From contig NZ_JAPJBQ010000003.1 of assembly GCF_026421305.1 (NCBI RefSeq), positions 372,001 through 436,000 on the forward strand: a stretch of 64,000 nt of DNA, given 5' to 3'. The stretch comes from Dyella silvae (GTDB lineage: Bacteria; Pseudomonadota; Gammaproteobacteria; Xanthomonadales; Rhodanobacteraceae). A model generated the notes under the pieces. The model was not told where the DNA came from, did no database searches, and was given only the letters and a program-made list of their open reading frames with translations. Made by a program: the position numbers and the translations under genes. Numbering within the stretch: position 1 is the stretch's first letter; every line of letters begins with the position of its first letter. Below are positions 1 through 11,218 of the stretch, one piece after another.

Positions 1-277
1 TGAGGGGCATTTTCGCCGAGCGGGAGAGAGATGTCCCGCATCTTCGGCCCGCCATGTCGCAAATCCTGGGAATCGGAGGGCAGTCGTTGCGCCGGGAGGG
101 TGTTTGTTGCGTCGCGCAAGACCGGATGCCCATACTGTGCCCGGCATGGACACTCCCTTCGAATGGATGTCCAAACGTAACCTGGGGATCGCCTATGAAG
201 GTTGAATACCGCCGAATCGCTGTGCTGGCGAGCGGCTTGCTCGCAAACGGCGTACAGCCGGCCGAGGTGCCGCTCTG

Positions 278-1870
278 ATGGCCGCGACGACGCGGCAGCA
301 CTGGTTTTCTTCCGGCGATCTCAATGGATTTCTCGGCCTGGTCGTCGACAACCTGTCGATCATGGCCTTTCTGTCCACTGCGTTGATCGGCATCTTCGGC
401 TTTCCTGCCGACATCGTGTTTCTGCACATGTTCCCGGGCACGACCTTCGGCGTGCTGCTGGGTAATCTCGCCTATACCGCGATGGCACGCAGGCTGGCGA
501 GGCGGACAGGGCGTGACGATGTCACCGCCATGCCGCTCGGGCTGGATGCACCCACCAGCATCGGCATGGCCTTCCTGGTACTAGGCCCGGCGTTTCTCCA
601 CTTCAAGCAGAGCGGTCTGGACGAGCATGCCGCCGCCATCGCGACCTGGCAGCTGGGCATGGCCTCGCTGGTGATCATGGGGGTGCTCAAGCTGGTGCTG
701 TCGTTTTTTGGCAGTTTGGTGCAGCGGCATGTGCCGCGCGCTGGCCTGCTGGGCTCCATCGCGGGCATTGCCCTGGTGCTGATGGGTTTTCTGCCGCTGG
801 TGGAAATTCTCAAGCTGCCGGTGGTTGGCTTTGCCGGCCTGGGCGTGGTGCTCTACGCGCTCGTGGCGAAGGCACGCATGCCATTGGGTTTGCCGGGCGT
901 GCTGGTCGCCTTTGTAGTGGGGGCGTTGCTGTACTACGGGCTGGGGCCGATGGGGTGGCTGGGCAGCGGGTATCAGCCACCTGCGCCATGGCAATGGCGT
1001 TTCGCCTTGCCCTTGCCGACGCTGCAATGGATGCATGGCGTGCCGGCGGCCATGCCGTATCTGCCGCTGATCCTGCCGTTTGGCCTGCTGATGGTGGTGG
1101 GCGGCATCAATGTGACCGAAAGTGCCCGCGCCGCAGGCGACGACTACCGCACGCGCGACATTCTGCTGGTGGAAGCGTTAGCCACGCTCGTCGCGGGCTT
1201 CTGCGGCGGCGTCGCGCAAACCACGCCCTATATCGGCCAGCCTTCGTACAAAGCCATGGGCGCGCGCAGCGGCTACACCTTGTTGACCGGGTTGTTCGTG
1301 GGGCTCGGCGGCGTGTTCGGTTATCTCTCCAACCTGGTCGAGCTGGTGCCGCTTCCCGTGCTGGCGCCCATCCTGGTCTTTGTGGCCATCGGTATTACCG
1401 TGCAGGCGTTCGAGGCCACGCCGATGCGCTATGCGGCGGCGGTGGTCTTCAGTTTCTTTCCGGCGATTGCACGCATGGTGACGATCAAGCTGAGCGATCC
1501 CACCTATGTGTCGCCCGATCATTTCGCAGCGCTCTATAGCGACCGTGCGCATGGCTTTTCGGAGCTGGCCACCATCGCCGTGCTCGGTAACGGTTTCATC
1601 ATCACCTCGATGATCTGGGCGAGTTTTCTCGTGGCGCTTATCGATGGCCGGACGTGGCGCGCTGCCGGCATCCTGTTGCTTGGTGGGGCGCTCAGCCTGT
1701 TCGGCGTTATCCATTCGGTACAGCTCAGCGGCGGCATCTACCTGCCATGGCTGCTCGACGACGCTTCGCGCGAGATGGCTTGGCAGTTCACTGGTGCCTA
1801 CCTGGTACTCGCCCTGGTGCTGGCTGCCCTGGCAGTGACGGGATCACCCGCACGTGCTCGTACTGCGTAG
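278..1870 (+). CDS. NCS2-type nucleobase/xanthine permease-like membrane protein
   Basis: Predicted inner-membrane transporter of 530 residues, almost entirely hydrophobic helices with short loops, of the xanthine/uracil (NCS2, COG2252-like) type. An early MPLGLDAPT segment and a mid-protein GGINVTESARAAGDDY helix end look like the substrate-site regions of the AzgA-like branch. The later GGVAQTTPYIGQPSYKAMGAR stretch is also typical of that branch. Length fits the family (430-550). The ATG is preceded by GAGG at 264-267 with about 10 bases of spacing, which supports this start. It stands alone on the plus strand. The substrate cannot be read from sequence; purine or pyrimidine uptake is the family expectation only. 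Family placement is by motif memory. Confidence 0.75.
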   Translation: MAATTRQHWFSSGDLNGFLGLVVDNLSIMAFLSTALIGIFGFPADIVFLHMFPGTTFGVLLGNLAYTAMARRLARRTGRDDVTAMPLGLDAPTSIGMAFLVLGPAFLHFKQSGLDEHAAAIATWQLGMASLVIMGVLKLVLSFFGSLVQRHVPRAGLLGSIAGIALVLMGFLPLVEILKLPVVGFAGLGVVLYALVAKARMPLGLPGVLVAFVVGALLYYGLGPMGWLGSGYQPPAPWQWRFALPLPTLQWMHGVPAAMPYLPLILPFGLLMVVGGINVTESARAAGDDYRTRDILLVEALATLVAGFCGGVAQTTPYIGQPSYKAMGARSGYTLLTGLFVGLGGVFGYLSNLVELVPLPVLAPILVFVAIGITVQAFEATPMRYAAAVVFSFFPAIARMVTIKLSDPTYVSPDHFAALYSDRAHGFSELATIAVLGNGFIITSMIWASFLVALIDGRTWRAAGILLLGGALSLFGVIHSVQLSGGIYLPWLLDDASREMAWQFTGAYLVLALVLAALAVTGSPARARTA

Positions 1871-2047
1871 TGGTTCAAACTGAATGTGAGAGTCGTCGCA
1901 ACGACGGGCTGAGGCAAGACGGCCACAATGCGCACGCCTCGTCGCGATGATGTGCGGTGCTCGCCTAGGAAACGGGGCTGCCATCACGCGGCGGGGCGCT
2001 TGCTGGGCAAAGGCCCGCGCCGGCGAGTGGCTTCGCCGGCGGCCGGA

Positions 2048-2500
2048 TCAGCCGCGCCATTCCACCGTGGTGGGGGGCGGGAGGTTCGCCAGATCGGCCA
2101 GATTCATCGAACGCTCCGCACGTTCCAGTGCACTGCAGGCCGATTCCGCGGCGTAGCGCATCAGATAAGCCAGGTGAGCGCGATACTGCGTACCTATGCC
2201 ATGGACGCGGATCATGCCTGCGGCCTCGGCGAGACACTCCAGATCGGAATAGGCACGATCCAGCTCCGTGCTGCTCGAGCACGTGACGAAGGCATGCGCA
2301 TCCGCTGGGTCACGCGAGCGCAGGTTCACCACATCCTCGACCAGACGAGCCGCCTGGCGTGCGGCGAACACCAGCACGTCGGCCGTCGCATGCGACAGCT
2401 CACTATCGGAAACAGCGCGATCCGTCAGCTCGACCAGGCTACGCGTGACAACGAGCAACTGCGTCACGGGGCGTACCCCGCCTTCACCCTGAGTCATCAT
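2048..2500 (-). CDS. conserved-looking hypothetical protein, alpha-helical
   Basis: About 150 residues, mostly helical, with no signal peptide, membrane segment or motif that I recognise. An upstream ATG at 2536 is possible. The one at 2500 follows a strong GGAGGGGG ribosome binding site with 7 bases of spacing, so I chose it; the protein then begins MMTQGEGGVRPV. Composition (many Ala, Leu, Arg, acidic residues, few Trp) and the good ribosome site argue for a real gene rather than a shadow frame. It is a single gene converging on the upstream permease. Function unknown. Confidence 0.55.
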   Translation of the reverse strand: MMTQGEGGVRPVTQLLVVTRSLVELTDRAVSDSELSHATADVLVFAARQAARLVEDVVNLRSRDPADAHAFVTCSSSTELDRAYSDLECLAEAAGMIRVHGIGTQYRAHLAYLMRYAAESACSALERAERSMNLADLANLPPPTTVEWRG

Positions 2501-3533
2501 TCCGGCACCCCCTCCGGAGAAAAGTTGTCCGGCCATTGTCTACGGAGTCGTGGCAATTGTGTATCGGAAGAATGGCTAGGTCGGGAGAGCGGGGCGGCGA
2601 GGCGGCGGGTTCCCTTCCGGGGTGGCGCTGGCGATGAATCTTCAAGGCGGTCAGGTGCTTGGGTGCGCGGTAAGCAAGCCGGGCACCGCGCCGAGGGCCG
2701 ATGCGCCGCAGGGCGATCATCGGACGGGATCAAACATGGAACGGTTTTGACGCAAGGCCTGCGTGCCCCCTCGGGAGCAAAGCCTCATGCAGCTACGTGG
2801 GTCAGGCCTTTCAGGTAGGTGCAGATCAGTGCCGCGCGCTTCTTGTCCATATGACGCATGCGAGCCTTGAGCGTACCCATCAGCGCCTGCCGCACGAGCA
2901 CCCTTCGTGGATGCCGGGGATCAAGCCCGATTTTGATCACCGCTATGGCGTAGGTGCGGTGCACGGTATCCAAGTCGAGAAAGTTAACTATCCAGGTCAA
3001 CCCGGGCCTGACAAGGCCGCAGCTTCTTCGTATGCGTTGTTCGTCGCCACCTGAGTACGGCGACGTCGGGCGCCAGAAAGTAATTTCAGCCAGGCATCTA
3101 CGACCCAAGAAGTTTCTCAAAACCACTTCATTTAAGACGTTTCTGATGTCTTTGGTGTCAGGTAATTCCGAATATGCCTCCTGTGCAAAGGGACTGCATG
3201 GCGCACTTAAAGCCTTCTGGCTACGGCGCCTTTTGTGTACTGCCTGGACGGCCAAACACGCAACGAAGATCTATGAGTTCTATGAGTAGTGTCATGAGAA
3301 TGATCTGCTTGTCTGCGCAACGCCGAGCGGCGTTTGTCAGTCGTTTCGACATCTGCAACACGCCAAGCGCGACGCTGTCGTTGCAGAGAAGCTTTTCCGT
3401 CGCCAGATCGTCCCATCCGCCGTCTCGTTGGACTGCCCATTGATTTGGCCATCCATCGCCGCGCTGTAACGCCATTCACCCCTTTCGCTTAATCACATCA
3501 ATGCCGGGTCATCACCGGGCGTGGAGTACTGCT
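2501..3533. other. about 1 kb without a convincing gene
   Basis: No reading frame here has both a good start and recognisable content. A minus-strand frame at 2785-3255 (156 codons) is the longest. Its C-terminal part, rich in Arg/Lys with a run LKARMRHMDKKRAALIC, is protein-like, but its start is poor and I recognise no family. From about 2940 to 3500 the base composition becomes visibly more AT-rich than the surroundings. This may be decayed or acquired DNA in front of the adhesin gene. Confidence 0.5.
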
Positions 3534-3647
3534 ATGAACACCATCTACCGCATTATCTGGAATGCCGCTGCACGCCGTTGGGTGGTAGCGTCGGAGTTTG
3601 CCAAGGGACGTAAGAAAAGCGGACAGCTGCGCACGGCAGCGGCATGC
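3534..3647 (+). pseudogene. ESPR signal region of a trimeric autotransporter, cut off from its body
   Basis: An ATG at 3534, with GGAG at 3523-3526 and 7 bases of spacing, starts the classical extended signal peptide region: MNTIYRIIWNAAARRWVVAS followed by EFAKGRKKSGQLRTAA. This is the conserved N-terminus (PF13018) of YadA-like autotransporters. Instead of running through a hydrophobic core and an Ala-x-Ala cleavage site, the frame runs into the adhesin repeat DNA one base out of register and ends at 3848. The adhesin body (3598-6654) is in the next frame. This is therefore the orphaned 5' end of the same gene. Confidence 0.8.
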
Positions 3648-6600
3648 CTTGCTATGGGACACCGCCGCGGGCGCGTACAGCGCCACGCACGGCAGCACCA
3701 CCAACAACAAGATCGTCAACGTCGCCGATGGCACCAATGCCAACGATGCGGTGAACTTCAGCCAGTTGGACGCGATCAACACCAAGGGCGCCAAGTACTT
3801 CCACGCCAACTCCACCAAGGCCGACGCTACGCCTACCGGCACGGATAGCATCGCCATTGGCCCTGCGGCCAACGCCAGTGCCACGGAAAGCATGGCCCAA
3901 GGCCTGAACGCCAAGGCCACTGCAAATCAGGCGGTGGCTCTCGGTTCGGGCGCTTCGGCCACCACGGCGCTATCGGTGGCCATCGGCGCCAACGCCGTGG
4001 CCAGTGCCACCACGCTTGGCACGGCCGGTTACAACCCGGGCAAGGGTACCCTTGCTGCCCCCACGGCCTACGGCGAACTCTCCGTAGGCGATACCGGCAA
4101 AGAGCGTCGCATCACCAACGTGGCGGCCGGCCTCAACAACACCGACGCGGTGAACGTCAGCCAGTTGAAGTCTGCCGTGGCCGCCGGCACGCCGGATGCC
4201 TTGCTGTGGGACACCGCCGCGGGCGCGTACAGCGCCACGCACGGCAGCACCACCAACAACAAGATCGTCAACGTCGCCAATGGCACCAACGCCAACGATG
4301 CGGTGAACTTCAGCCAGCTGAGTGAAACCAACACCAACGTCACCAATCTGGACAACCGCGTGACAACGGTGGAAGACAATGTCACCAACCTCCAGGACGA
4401 CGTCACCAACCTCTATAACAAGGGCGCCAAGTATTTCCACGCCAACTCGACCGGCGCCGATTCGAAGGCGCAAGGTACGGATGCCGTGGCCATCGGCACG
4501 AACGCCGTGGCCACCAACGCCAACGACGTAGCACTGGGCGCGGATAGCGTCACCTCCGCCACCACGGCGGTATCGGGCGTGACCTTGGGTGGCAGCAGCT
4601 ACACCTTTGCCGGTGCCACGCCGTCGGCCGCATTGAGCGTGGGCGGGCGTCAGATCCAGAACGTGGCGGCTGGTCAACTCAGCGCCACCTCGACGGATGC
4701 CGTCAACGGCTCGCAGCTGTACGCCACCAATCAGGCCATTAACAGCATCGTCAGTGGCGGTACCAGCACCAAGTACTTCCACGCCAACTCGACGGGTACC
4801 GATTCCAAGGCCAACGGCCAGGATGCCGTGGCTGTCGGCGTCAATGCCGTCGCGGCTGACGCCAACGGCATCGCGATCGGCAATGGCGCCACCACCGTGC
4901 AGGCGGAGTGGGGCCTGATCGGCAACATCGCCATGGGTGCAGGTGCCTATAACCACGGTAACAACGCGGTGGTTATCGGCAACAAAGCGTCGTCGGGTGA
5001 CGAGACCACCTGGAACGAGTGGGGTGGCTCGGTCACGATCGGTAACGGTGCCGTGACTAAGAAGGGCGGCCAGCTGGCGCTAGGCGGCGCTTCTGCCGCC
5101 ACGGCTGCTGGCGCCATCGCCTTGGGCCTGAATGCCGTAGGCTCCGGGTGGTTCTCTACCGCTATCCAGACAGCGGCAGTGGCGTCCGGCGCCAACGCCG
5201 TGGCCATCGGCACAGGTGCCAATGCGGAAGGCTCCGACGCAATCGCCATCGGTGGCAACGGTAGCGAGAGCGATCCCTCGCTGACCGGTGCGAACGCGCA
5301 AGGTGCGCGCGCCGTGGCTCTGGGTTCCCTCGCCAAGGCGAGCGCCGACGATGCCGTAGCACTGGGTAGCAACTCAGTCGCCAGCCGCACCGGCATGAAT
5401 GGCGCCGCCGAATTGTTCAGCGGTACCACCGTGGCATCGACGATGGGTGCCATTTCGGTGGGCGACGCAGGCAAAGAACGCCAGATCACCAACGTGGCCG
5501 GTGGCACGCAGGACACCGACGCGGTGAACGTGCGTCAGCTCAATGCCGTGGCGCAGTCGTCGAGTGATCTGAGCGACCGTGCGGTGAAGTACGACCTCAA
5601 CGCCGACGGCACGCCGACCAGCGCTACCACCGCCGTCAGCAGCGCCACCGTGGGCGATATCACCTACGGCGGCTTCGCTGGCAGCAACCCGAATGGTGCG
5701 GTGAGCGTGGGTTCGGCGGGTAACGAGCGTCAGATCCAGAACGTGGCCGCCGGCCAGATCAGCGCTAACAGCACGGATGCGGTCAATGGTAGCCAGCTCT
5801 ATTCGGTGGCCACCGAGGTATCGAGCATCAGCAGTGCGGTGAACAACATTTCGGGTGGCATCAGCAATGTCACCAACCAGGTGAACCAGAACACCGCCGA
5901 CGTCACCAACATCAAGAACGGTTCGGACGGCATGTTCCAGGTGAGCAAGGATGCCAACACCAGCAAGCCGGTGTCGTCGGGCAAGAAGTCGACGGCCGGT
6001 GGTAACGGTGCGGTGGCTTCGGCTGATAGCAGCACGGCGATTGGCAACAGCGCGCAGGCGACTGCCAGCAACAGTGTGGCGATCGGCGCAGGTTCGGTGG
6101 CGGATCGGGCGAACTCGGTGTCGATGGGTACTGCGGGCGGTGAGCGTCAGATCACCAACGTGGCTGCGGGAACGCAGGCCACTGACGCGGTGAATGTCAG
6201 CCAGTTGCAGGCATCGCAGGCAGGCACGGTCCGTTACGACACCAACGCGGACGGCAGCGTGAACTCCAGCTCGCTGACGATGAACCAGGGTGGCCCGGCC
6301 ACAACGATTCATAACGTGGCGCCAGGTACGGCGGCGACCGATGCGGTCAACGTCAGCCAACTGCAGCAATCGCAGAACTGGGCGAAGAACTACACCGACG
6401 ACCAGGTCAACAAGATGGGCAAGAAGGCTTACTCCGGTTCGGCCGCGGCTATCGCAACGGCCAACCTGCCGCAGGCATACCAACCCAACCAGAGCAGCGC
6501 GGGCGTGGCGATTGGCAACTACCACGGCCAGAACGCCATCGCGGTGGGTGTATCGACCATTACGGAAAGCGGCCGCTACATCTTCAAGGCCAGCGCCACG

Positions 6601-6654
6601 GGTTCGCAGCAAGGAGGCGTGGGCGTGGGTGTGGGCGCCGGCATGGTCTGGTAA
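3598..6654 (+). CDS. trimeric autotransporter adhesin (YadA/Hia-like), body with disrupted 5' end
   Basis: About 1000 residues of typical trimeric autotransporter passenger. There are many head repeats of the AIGxxAxA type, several neck/HIM units of the form ITNVAAGxxxTDAVNVSQL, short coiled-coil stalk stretches around residues 235-270 and 745-775, and a C-terminal YadA anchor (last about 70 residues) ending GVGVGVGAGMVW. Such proteins trimerise, insert the anchor as a 12-strand beta barrel and display the passenger for adhesion or biofilm formation. The frame opens only at a TTG and has no signal sequence of its own; the ESPR lies upstream in another frame. As written, the product could not be exported, so the gene is a pseudogene, a phase variant or a sequencing/assembly artefact. 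The OmpA-like lipoprotein follows directly. Confidence 0.85.
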   Translation: MPRDVRKADSCARQRHALLWDTAAGAYSATHGSTTNNKIVNVADGTNANDAVNFSQLDAINTKGAKYFHANSTKADATPTGTDSIAIGPAANASATESMAQGLNAKATANQAVALGSGASATTALSVAIGANAVASATTLGTAGYNPGKGTLAAPTAYGELSVGDTGKERRITNVAAGLNNTDAVNVSQLKSAVAAGTPDALLWDTAAGAYSATHGSTTNNKIVNVANGTNANDAVNFSQLSETNTNVTNLDNRVTTVEDNVTNLQDDVTNLYNKGAKYFHANSTGADSKAQGTDAVAIGTNAVATNANDVALGADSVTSATTAVSGVTLGGSSYTFAGATPSAALSVGGRQIQNVAAGQLSATSTDAVNGSQLYATNQAINSIVSGGTSTKYFHANSTGTDSKANGQDAVAVGVNAVAADANGIAIGNGATTVQAEWGLIGNIAMGAGAYNHGNNAVVIGNKASSGDETTWNEWGGSVTIGNGAVTKKGGQLALGGASAATAAGAIALGLNAVGSGWFSTAIQTAAVASGANAVAIGTGANAEGSDAIAIGGNGSESDPSLTGANAQGARAVALGSLAKASADDAVALGSNSVASRTGMNGAAELFSGTTVASTMGAISVGDAGKERQITNVAGGTQDTDAVNVRQLNAVAQSSSDLSDRAVKYDLNADGTPTSATTAVSSATVGDITYGGFAGSNPNGAVSVGSAGNERQIQNVAAGQISANSTDAVNGSQLYSVATEVSSISSAVNNISGGISNVTNQVNQNTADVTNIKNGSDGMFQVSKDANTSKPVSSGKKSTAGGNGAVASADSSTAIGNSAQATASNSVAIGAGSVADRANSVSMGTAGGERQITNVAAGTQATDAVNVSQLQASQAGTVRYDTNADGSVNSSSLTMNQGGPATTIHNVAPGTAATDAVNVSQLQQSQNWAKNYTDDQVNKMGKKAYSGSAAAIATANLPQAYQPNQSSAGVAIGNYHGQNAIAVGVSTITESGRYIFKASATGSQQGGVGVGVGAGMVW
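3644..3765 (+). repeat. 122-bp direct repeat, copy 1 (adhesin 5' junction)
   Basis: This stretch is nearly identical to 4196-4317 (offset 552; three mismatches that I can count). It encodes the head/neck unit beginning ALLWDTAAGAYSATHGS. The ESPR-to-body junction falls exactly at its left edge. Confidence 0.85.
4196..4317 (+). repeat. 122-bp direct repeat, copy 2 (inside adhesin)
   Basis: Second copy of the repeat at 3644-3765, in frame within the adhesin body. High identity at DNA level between the two copies makes this locus prone to recombination and to assembly collapse. Confidence 0.85.
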
Positions 6655-6669
6655 GCGATGGTCGTGACT

Positions 6670-6692
6670 CCCTCCGCCTGCATGGCGGAGGG
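6670..6692 (+). promoter_or_regulatory. intergenic stem-loop between adhesin and lipoprotein genes
   Basis: CCCTCCGCC (6670-6678) pairs perfectly with GGCGGAGGG (6684-6692) around a 5-base loop. There is no T-run after it, so it is more likely an mRNA-stabilising or attenuating hairpin within a transcript than a full terminator. Confidence 0.5.
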
Positions 6693-6754
6693 ATCCCGGG
6701 CGCAGTTCACGTACTTGCCGGTCGAGCCGGCAACAAAATAAAGGTCACACGGTT

Positions 6755-7612
6755 GTGAGTATCTATATAAAACGCTTTAAGGCGGTGCCGCTGATGTTTG
6801 CAGTGGCATGCGTTCTATCTGCATGCGGCAACGTCAGCCGCAACGTCGCCAGGGATGGCCAATCGGCCGAATCGATGGTCTGGCCGAAGGTGACGGACAC
6901 CACCGCGATGCACAAGGGTGGCACGTTCCCGAACCGCGACAATCTCTTGCAGATCCACGCGGGCCTCGGCAAGCCGCAGCTAGCCGACCTGGTGGGCTTC
7001 CCTCATTTCAGCGAAGGCGTGTGGGGTGTGCGTGAGTGGAACTACGTGTTCAACTTCCGCGAGCCCACGGATAGCAACAAGGTCGTCACCTGCCAGTTCA
7101 AAATCTTGTTCGACGAGAACAAGATCGCGCAGAGCTTTTACTGGTCGCCCGAATCGTGCGCCCGTTTTCAGAAGCCCGAGCCGAAGCCAGAGGCCGCACC
7201 GGCCATGACGATCGATCGCTTCACGTTCGCCACCGACGCACTGTTCGCGTTTGATCGCTACTCACTCTCGGACATCGCCGGCGCGGGTCGCGCCCAGCTG
7301 GACGAACTGGTGCAGACGCTGCAGGAGCATCCCGCCCAAGCGCAGAGCATTCGTGTACTGGGTTACACCGATAGGCTGGGCAGTGATGCCTACAACCAAA
7401 CGCTGTCGCAAGAGCGCGCCGAGACGGCCAGGAGTTATTTGATCAGCCATGGCATCGACAGCGACCTGATTGCTGCGGAAGGTCTTGGCGCGGCTAACCC
7501 GGTGAAGGCATGCGCCGATGCCGAGAGCAGTCAACTGATCGCTTGCCTGTCGCCGAATCGTCGCGTGGAGATTCTGGTGACATCGACCAAGACCGTGCCG
7601 AGTGCTCATTGA
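6755..7612 (+). CDS. OmpA-family outer-membrane lipoprotein with BamE-like N-terminal domain
   Basis: 285 residues starting at GTG, with AAGG at 6741-6744 about 10 bases upstream. A lipoprotein signal ends in LSAC, so Cys24 should be lipidated. Residues about 60-135 resemble a SmpA/OmlA (BamE) fold: HAGLGKPQLADLVGFPHF, then WGVREWNYVFNF. Residues about 155-280 form an OmpA C-terminal peptidoglycan-binding domain with FAFDRYSL, VLGYTDRLGSDAYNQTLSQ, an ERAETARSYL helix and PNRRVEILV. It should tether the outer membrane to peptidoglycan. It lies about 100 bp downstream of the autotransporter on the same strand; similar pairs occur in other proteobacteria, so it may assist adhesin assembly (inference). 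Confidence 0.85.
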   Translation: MSIYIKRFKAVPLMFAVACVLSACGNVSRNVARDGQSAESMVWPKVTDTTAMHKGGTFPNRDNLLQIHAGLGKPQLADLVGFPHFSEGVWGVREWNYVFNFREPTDSNKVVTCQFKILFDENKIAQSFYWSPESCARFQKPEPKPEAAPAMTIDRFTFATDALFAFDRYSLSDIAGAGRAQLDELVQTLQEHPAQAQSIRVLGYTDRLGSDAYNQTLSQERAETARSYLISHGIDSDLIAAEGLGAANPVKACADAESSQLIACLSPNRRVEILVTSTKTVPSAH

Positions 7613-7742
7613 TCGGCACGAAAAACGGTTAGCGGAAGAGGCTTCTCCACTGCCGACTCATGGTTGAGATGGATGGGGGACGCGCGGCAAGGAAGCGAGC
7701 GACTTAGGGAAAAGTCTCGGACATGGACAGCGCGTTTCCTTT

Positions 7743-7771
7743 GGCCACCCGGTAGCGGGTGGCCTTTTTTT
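7743..7771 (+). terminator. Rho-independent terminator after the OmpA-like lipoprotein
   Basis: GGCCACCC (7743-7750) pairs with GGGTGGCC (7757-7764) around a 6-base loop and is followed by seven T (7765-7771). Confidence 0.85.
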
Positions 7772-7844
7772 CGCATGGGATCCGATCCGGCAACTGCCCC
7801 AGATCGCGTGTGAGATGGGTCATCGTTGCCATGCGTCCATAACG

Positions 7845-7870
7845 AAAAAGGCCACCCTTGTGAGGTGGCC
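7845..7870 (-). terminator. Rho-independent terminator of tRNA-Val
   Basis: Read on the minus strand, GGCCACC (7870-7864) pairs with GGTGGCC (7856-7850) and is followed by five T (7849-7845). It ends the tRNA transcript. Confidence 0.8.
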
Positions 7871-7887
7871 TAAATCTTTGATTCTTA

Positions 7888-7962
7888 TGGTGGGCGATGC
7901 AAGGATCGAACTTGCGACACCTGCCGTGTGAAGGCAGTGCTCTACCGCTGAGCTAATCGCCC
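7888..7962 (-). tRNA. tRNA-Val (anticodon CAC)
   Basis: A complete cloverleaf on the minus strand. The acceptor arms are GGGCGAT (7962-7956) and ATCGCCC (7898-7892), then discriminator A and an encoded CCA (7890-7888). The D-arm reads TAGCTCAGCGGTAGAGCA, the anticodon stem is CTGCC/GGCAG around the loop TTCACAC, and the T-loop reads TTCGATCC. Anticodon CAC reads the valine codon GTG. A separate promoter and terminator flank it. Confidence 0.95.
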
Positions 7963-7974
7963 GCCGAGCGCGCA

Positions 7975-8003
7975 AATATACGGGGTGTGGCCAAACAGGT
8001 CAA
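7975..8003 (-). promoter_or_regulatory. sigma70-type promoter of tRNA-Val
   Basis: On the minus strand TTGACC (8003-7998), then exactly 17 bases, then TATATT (7980-7975), ending 12 bases before the tRNA 5' end. Good match in sequence and spacing. Confidence 0.75.
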
Positions 8004-8092
8004 GTCTCCACCGGAAAAATAGGCCGGGGAAGGCAGTTGGCTGAAAGGTAGGTGCGTACAATGACCCGTTTTCCCGATATCGGCCCGGCACC

Positions 8093-8434
8093 ATGGACTT
8101 CCTGCAGCACGAACTCTCACACGTCCTCTCATCGCTGCGCAATTTCGAGCTCACACCCTGGAAGGCGGTTGGCTTTCTGGGCTCGGTCATGTTCACCAGC
8201 CGCTGGTTCGTGCAGGTGTACTACACGCGCAAACTTAAGCGGGTCGTGATGCCTTTGTCGTTCTGGTGGCTGTCCGTGATCGGTAGCGCTTTGCTGCTGT
8301 CGTACTTCATTTTCGGCAAGAACGACTCGGTGGGTATCCTGTCCAACTTCTTCCCGGCATTCGTCTCGATCTACAACCTCGTCGTGCACATGCGCGAGGT
8401 GAAGAGCCGCTCGCTCGTCGAGAGCGAGGTCTGA
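8093..8434 (+). CDS. LAB_N domain membrane protein (lipid A biosynthesis N-terminal domain)
   Basis: 113 residues with about three hydrophobic helices: KAVGFLGSVMFTSRWFVQVYY, then LSFWWLSVIGSALLLSYFIF, then a stretch around ILSNFFPAFVSIYNLVVH. The SRWFVQVYYTRK and PLSFWWLS signatures are those of the LAB_N family (PF07578), found alone or at the N-terminus of some lipid-A-disaccharide synthases. The exact function is unknown; a role in lipid or glycan metabolism at the inner membrane is assumed from the family. No clear ribosome site precedes the ATG. It converges on metH. Confidence 0.8.
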   Translation: MDFLQHELSHVLSSLRNFELTPWKAVGFLGSVMFTSRWFVQVYYTRKLKRVVMPLSFWWLSVIGSALLLSYFIFGKNDSVGILSNFFPAFVSIYNLVVHMREVKSRSLVESEV

Positions 8435-8445
8435 TTCCGTCGGCA

Positions 8446-8466
8446 GGGGCGCGCAGCACGCGCCCC
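8446..8466. terminator. stem-loop between convergent LAB_N and metH genes
   Basis: GGGGCGCG (8446-8453) and CGCGCCCC (8459-8466) form a perfect 8-bp stem with a 5-base loop, extended by CGGC/GCCG outside a mismatch. There is no T-run, so its termination strength is uncertain. It occupies nearly the whole 42-bp gap between stop codons. Confidence 0.45.
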
Positions 8467-8476
8467 AGCCGGAGCA

Positions 8477-11212
<2,736 letters not shown>

Positions 11213-11218
11213 TGAGAC

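Noticed and set aside
146-205. Twenty-codon frame beginning MDTPFEWMSKRN upstream of the permease
   Set aside because: It has no ribosome site and no family; too short to support.
54-278. 74-codon frame ending on the permease start (TGATG)
   Set aside because: Composition is unlike a protein, with scattered Cys and Trp and no ribosome site; the overlap with the permease ATG is probably chance.
2785-3255. 156-codon minus-strand frame
   Set aside because: Poor start, no family recognised; kept only as a possible relic.
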